A stretch of DNA of 64,000 nucleotides from Novosphingobium sp. JCM 18896. Its GTDB lineage: Bacteria; Pseudomonadota; Alphaproteobacteria; Sphingomonadales; Sphingomonadaceae. This document shows positions 61,536 through 64,000 of the stretch, in pieces. The notes beneath the pieces are model-generated. The model worked only from the letters and a program-made list of their open reading frames with translations. It searched no databases and had not been told where the DNA came from. The stretch covers positions 1 through 64,000 of the forward strand of contig NZ_JAPCZF010000001.1 in the NCBI RefSeq assembly GCF_025938095.1. The letters are read 5' to 3'. The position numbers and the translations under genes are program-made. How positions within the stretch are numbered: position 1 is the stretch's first letter; every line of letters begins with the position of its first letter.

Positions 61536-62528
61536 TCATTCGGCCTTCTTGCGGCCGCTCATCGACAGGCGCCAATCGGGCGGGAACAGCGAGTCGTTGT
61601 CCTTGACCGCGTTGTTGAGGCCCTTGTCGAAGGTCTCGTCGCCGAGGGTGAGCTGGTCCTCGTTCTTGACCTGGCCGAGCATCGATTCGAGCCAGGCGGC
61701 CAGGATCGAGCCCTTGTATTCGCCCTGGTCCTGCTTGAAGACCTCGAAGAAGGTCTTCTGCATGACCACGGTGTCGGTCGGGCGGCAATTGGCGCAGGCC
61801 ATCGCGTACTTCATCGTCTCGGCCTCGAGCTGGTCGCGCGGGACCACCGAGTTGACGAAGTGCAGTTCCTTCATCTCGTTCGCGGTGAAGGGGCGGCCGG
61901 TGAAGACCATTTCCTGGAACTTGCGCAGGCCCATCATCGTCGCCCACTGCCACATGCGCGGCGCCCAGCCGACGTAGCGGAACGAGGGGTGGCCGAACAA
62001 TGCGTCGTCCGACGAGACGATCAGGTCGACGTCGGCGGCCTGATAGAAGTGCCAGCCGTAGCAATAGCCCTTCACCTCGAGGATCGAGATCTTCTTGAAG
62101 TCCTGCAGCGCGCGGTTGCCGAAGTTCGAATTGGCATAGAGCTGCACGAGCGAGGCGAGATAGCGATAGGTGTCGCCAGCCGGATACTTGACGCCCTCAT
62201 CCTCGCCGATGCGGAACTCGCGGAGCAGCGAGGCGCGCGAATCCGCCGAGAGCATGTCGGCCTGTTCGGGCAGGTCGCCGCCGCCGCCGAAGTGCTTGCC
62301 GTTGCCGCGGATGACCAGGACCTTGACGTCGTCGTCGACATTGGCGCGGTGAACGAGGTCCGAATAGCGCAGCCGCATGTCGACGCTCATCGCGTTGAGA
62401 TCGTTGGGGCGGTTGAAGGTGATCGTGGCGATCTTGGTCTTGGGATCCTTCTCGTAGAGGACTGCTTCCTCGGCCGGCGGGATCTTGGACGCCGCGCGCG
62501 CGGCGCCTGCTGTCGTTGCAGAAACCAT
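61536..62528 (-). CDS. Enoyl-CoA hydratase/isomerase family protein (long form)
   Basis: 330 aa crotonase. GNGKHFGGGGDLPEQ and KGYCYGWHFYQAADVDL are the oxyanion segments, and HPSFRYVGWAPRMWQW follows; neither conserved catalytic Glu is obvious. An N-terminal Ala-rich leader of about 20 residues and a long C-terminal tail (DWRLSMSGRKKAE) make it longer than usual. GGAGAGGACA precedes the ATG. A palindrome TCGAAA-N5-TTTCGA lies 32 bases upstream. Confidence 0.85.
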   Translation of the reverse strand: MVSATTAGAARAASKIPPAEEAVLYEKDPKTKIATITFNRPNDLNAMSVDMRLRYSDLVHRANVDDDVKVLVIRGNGKHFGGGGDLPEQADMLSADSRASLLREFRIGEDEGVKYPAGDTYRYLASLVQLYANSNFGNRALQDFKKISILEVKGYCYGWHFYQAADVDLIVSSDDALFGHPSFRYVGWAPRMWQWATMMGLRKFQEMVFTGRPFTANEMKELHFVNSVVPRDQLEAETMKYAMACANCRPTDTVVMQKTFFEVFKQDQGEYKGSILAAWLESMLGQVKNEDQLTLGDETFDKGLNNAVKDNDSLFPPDWRLSMSGRKKAE

Positions 62529-62560
62529 TGTCCTCTCCTTCGTCTGAACCTTCGATCGAC

Positions 62561-62577
62561 TCGAAATCGTGTTTCGA
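62561..62577. promoter_or_regulatory. Palindrome TCGAAA-N5-TTTCGA, candidate operator
   Basis: A perfect 6-base inverted repeat around TCGTG, 32 bases before the crotonase start codon. No adjacent regulator is identifiable. Confidence 0.4.
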
Positions 62578-62753
62578 TACGGCGCGAGCCTAGCATCGTC
62601 TGTGGAATTTCGTGGGGCAATCTGGAGGGACGATCAACGCGGCGCGCGCCCGAGTCAGTCGCAGGTCAGCGCGATTGCGAACACAATCAATTACCCGCCG
62701 ACTATCATCGGATAGGCAGCGGGGCTAATCGAAAGACCAGAGGTGTCGACGGA

Positions 62754-64000
62754 ATGGATTGGATCGAAGGCGATATGTTCGGCATGGCGATGCCGACCCA
62801 TCCCGAGGCGCTGCGCGCCGCGGGGGCCGCGTTCCTGACCGAGGCATTTCACAAGATCGGTTCGCTGCCGGCCGACAACGCCGTCGCCGAGATCACCCGC
62901 TTCGAGGACTGCCCGCGCGGCAGCACCGGCCGCAAGGTGCTGCTCTCGGTCGCCTATGCCAAGCCCGATCCGGCACTGCACACCGATCTCTTCGTCAAGT
63001 TTTCGCGCGCCTTCGACGATCCGCTGCGCGACAACCAGCGCTACGAAATGGAAGACGAGGCGCGCTTCGCCGCGCTGTCGGTCGGCCACTTTCCGATCGA
63101 CGTCCCCGCCTGTTACTTCAGCGACTTCCACCACGAGAGCGGCACGGGGATGATGATCACCCAGTGTATCCCCTACGGCGAGGGACGCAACGAGCCGCAC
63201 TACGAGAAGTGCCTCGACTGGCAGATGCCCGCTCCGCTCGATCACTATCGCGTGATCATCGAGACCAACGGGCGCCTCGGCGCGGCGCATCGCGCGGGAA
63301 AGCTGTCACCCAAGATCGACGAATATTTCGGCTTCGACCGCGAGGCCGCGATCGCCTCCGACCGCATCCGCTACGACGAGCAGAAGCTCAAGAACCGCAT
63401 TTCCCGCTATGCCGAGTTCTGCCGCAACTATCCGCAGCTCCTGCCCGCCAACATCCGCGCCGAGAGCTTCCACGAAGCGCTGATGCGCGACGTGCCGCGC
63501 TTCCTCGCGCACGAGCAGGCGATCAAGACCTGGCTCTATTCGCGTCCCAAGAGCATCGTCTTCGCGCACTGGAATGCCAATGTCGACAACGCCTGGTTCT
63601 GGCAGGGCGACGACGGCCAGCGGCATTGCGGCTTTATCGACTGGGGGCGCGTCGGCCAGATGAGCGTGGCCCAGGCGCTCTGGGGTACGCTCTCGGGTGC
63701 CGAGCCCGAGCTGTGGGACGCGCATCTCGACGATCTGTTGGCGCTCTACGTGGCGCAGTTCGATCCCGCCCAAGGGCTCGATCCGGCCGAGATCCGCCTC
63801 GAGATGGACATGCTGATCGGCCTGCTCGGCATCTGCTGGCTGCTCGACGCGGTGCCGCTGATCCTGCGTGAGATTCCTGATCTCGACGAGGCCGATGGGC
63901 GTCGCGACCGGCGTTTCGTCGAGAGCGAGCGCGCGCGCACCCAACTCCACATGCTCACGGTGTTCATGAACCTGTGGGAGACGCACGACCTCGGCCGCAG
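62754..64000 (+). CDS. Phosphotransferase (APH-like) family protein, truncated by the window edge
   Basis: 415 codons seen with no stop. The protein-kinase-like fold is recognised by FVKFSRA (Lys82), the Brenner-type loop FAHWNANVDNAW (272-281) and GFIDWGR (293-299). In the loop the usual HGDxxxxN reads HWNANVDN, so the catalytic Asp is Asn274 while the metal Asn (279) and the IDW Asp (296) are kept. It may be a pseudokinase or an atypical kinase of CoA-ester-degrading sphingomonads. The start ATG at 62754 has only a weak GGA. The 226 bases upstream hold a palindrome and no gene. Confidence 0.8.
   Translation, partial: MDWIEGDMFGMAMPTHPEALRAAGAAFLTEAFHKIGSLPADNAVAEITRFEDCPRGSTGRKVLLSVAYAKPDPALHTDLFVKFSRAFDDPLRDNQRYEMEDEARFAALSVGHFPIDVPACYFSDFHHESGTGMMITQCIPYGEGRNEPHYEKCLDWQMPAPLDHYRVIIETNGRLGAAHRAGKLSPKIDEYFGFDREAAIASDRIRYDEQKLKNRISRYAEFCRNYPQLLPANIRAESFHEALMRDVPRFLAHEQAIKTWLYSRPKSIVFAHWNANVDNAWFWQGDDGQRHCGFIDWGRVGQMSVAQALWGTLSGAEPELWDAHLDDLLALYVAQFDPAQGLDPAEIRLEMDMLIGLLGICWLLDAVPLILREIPDLDEADGRRDRRFVESERARTQLHMLTVFMNLWETHDLGR

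Overview
The window is a 64 kb, G+C-rich (about two-thirds by eye) bacterial chromosome segment. It most likely comes from a sphingomonad alphaproteobacterium of the Novosphingobium/Sphingobium/Sphingomonas type. This is inferred from the CoA-ester and oxygenase gene repertoire, the order of the late cobalamin genes, the HWE-family kinase, the NepR-like micro-genes and an initiator tRNA with an A29:U41 pair. No rRNA, CRISPR array, transposase or integrase was seen.

Layout. 44-120: initiator tRNA. 309-6491: a thiamine-diphosphate (ThDP) enzyme facing a four-gene operon (FAD oxidoreductase, SRPBCC, SnoaL-like, TauD-like dioxygenase), with a divergent AhpD/CMD-like gene. 6498-10868: a phosphorelay of CheY, CHASE3-PAS hybrid kinase, LuxR-type regulator and a divergent HPt protein. 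10861-21351: late cobalamin synthesis and corrinoid uptake. A B12 riboswitch precedes btuB-DUF1636-cobT-cobC phosphatase-cobS-cobC-cobD-cobQ-cobU, nearly all with overlapping start and stop codons; btuF is divergent and cobO is adjacent.

21465-39831 is catabolic. It holds an aldehyde dehydrogenase, a second ThDP enzyme, a CaiB CoA-transferase, an acyl-CoA dehydrogenase, a CitE-like lyase/CoA-transferase/crotonase operon, a diguanylate cyclase, a Baeyer-Villiger monooxygenase, two SDRs, a beta-propeller protein, an EthD protein, an F420/FMN-type oxidoreductase and a Rieske oxygenase alpha subunit. 40080-46992 is signalling: several micro-ORFs (two NepR-like), then a large GAF hybrid kinase, a CheR methyltransferase and a REC-PAS-HWE-REC kinase in one operon.

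47594-62528 is a second catabolic block, almost all on the minus strand. It has a six-gene operon (CaiB, 3-hydroxyisobutyrate-DH-like, SMP-30 lactonase, MHS transporter, HTD2-type dehydratase, aldehyde dehydrogenase), two more CaiB enzymes, a MaoC protein, an isochorismatase-fold protein, a GntR/FCD regulator and two crotonases. A phosphotransferase-like gene runs off the right edge.

How it fits together. Oxygenases, a Baeyer-Villiger enzyme, SDRs, lactonase-like propellers and aldehyde dehydrogenases could open a cyclic substrate. CaiB transferases, MaoC/crotonase hydratases, an acyl-CoA dehydrogenase and a CitE-type lyase could then degrade the CoA esters. The substrate cannot be read from sequence. 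The most informative unexplained signal is a palindrome, ATAATGCATTAT with flanks, found intact at three places: before the CitE operon, before the MaoC gene and before the CaiB-GntR pair. It ties loci about 30 kb apart into a candidate single regulon.
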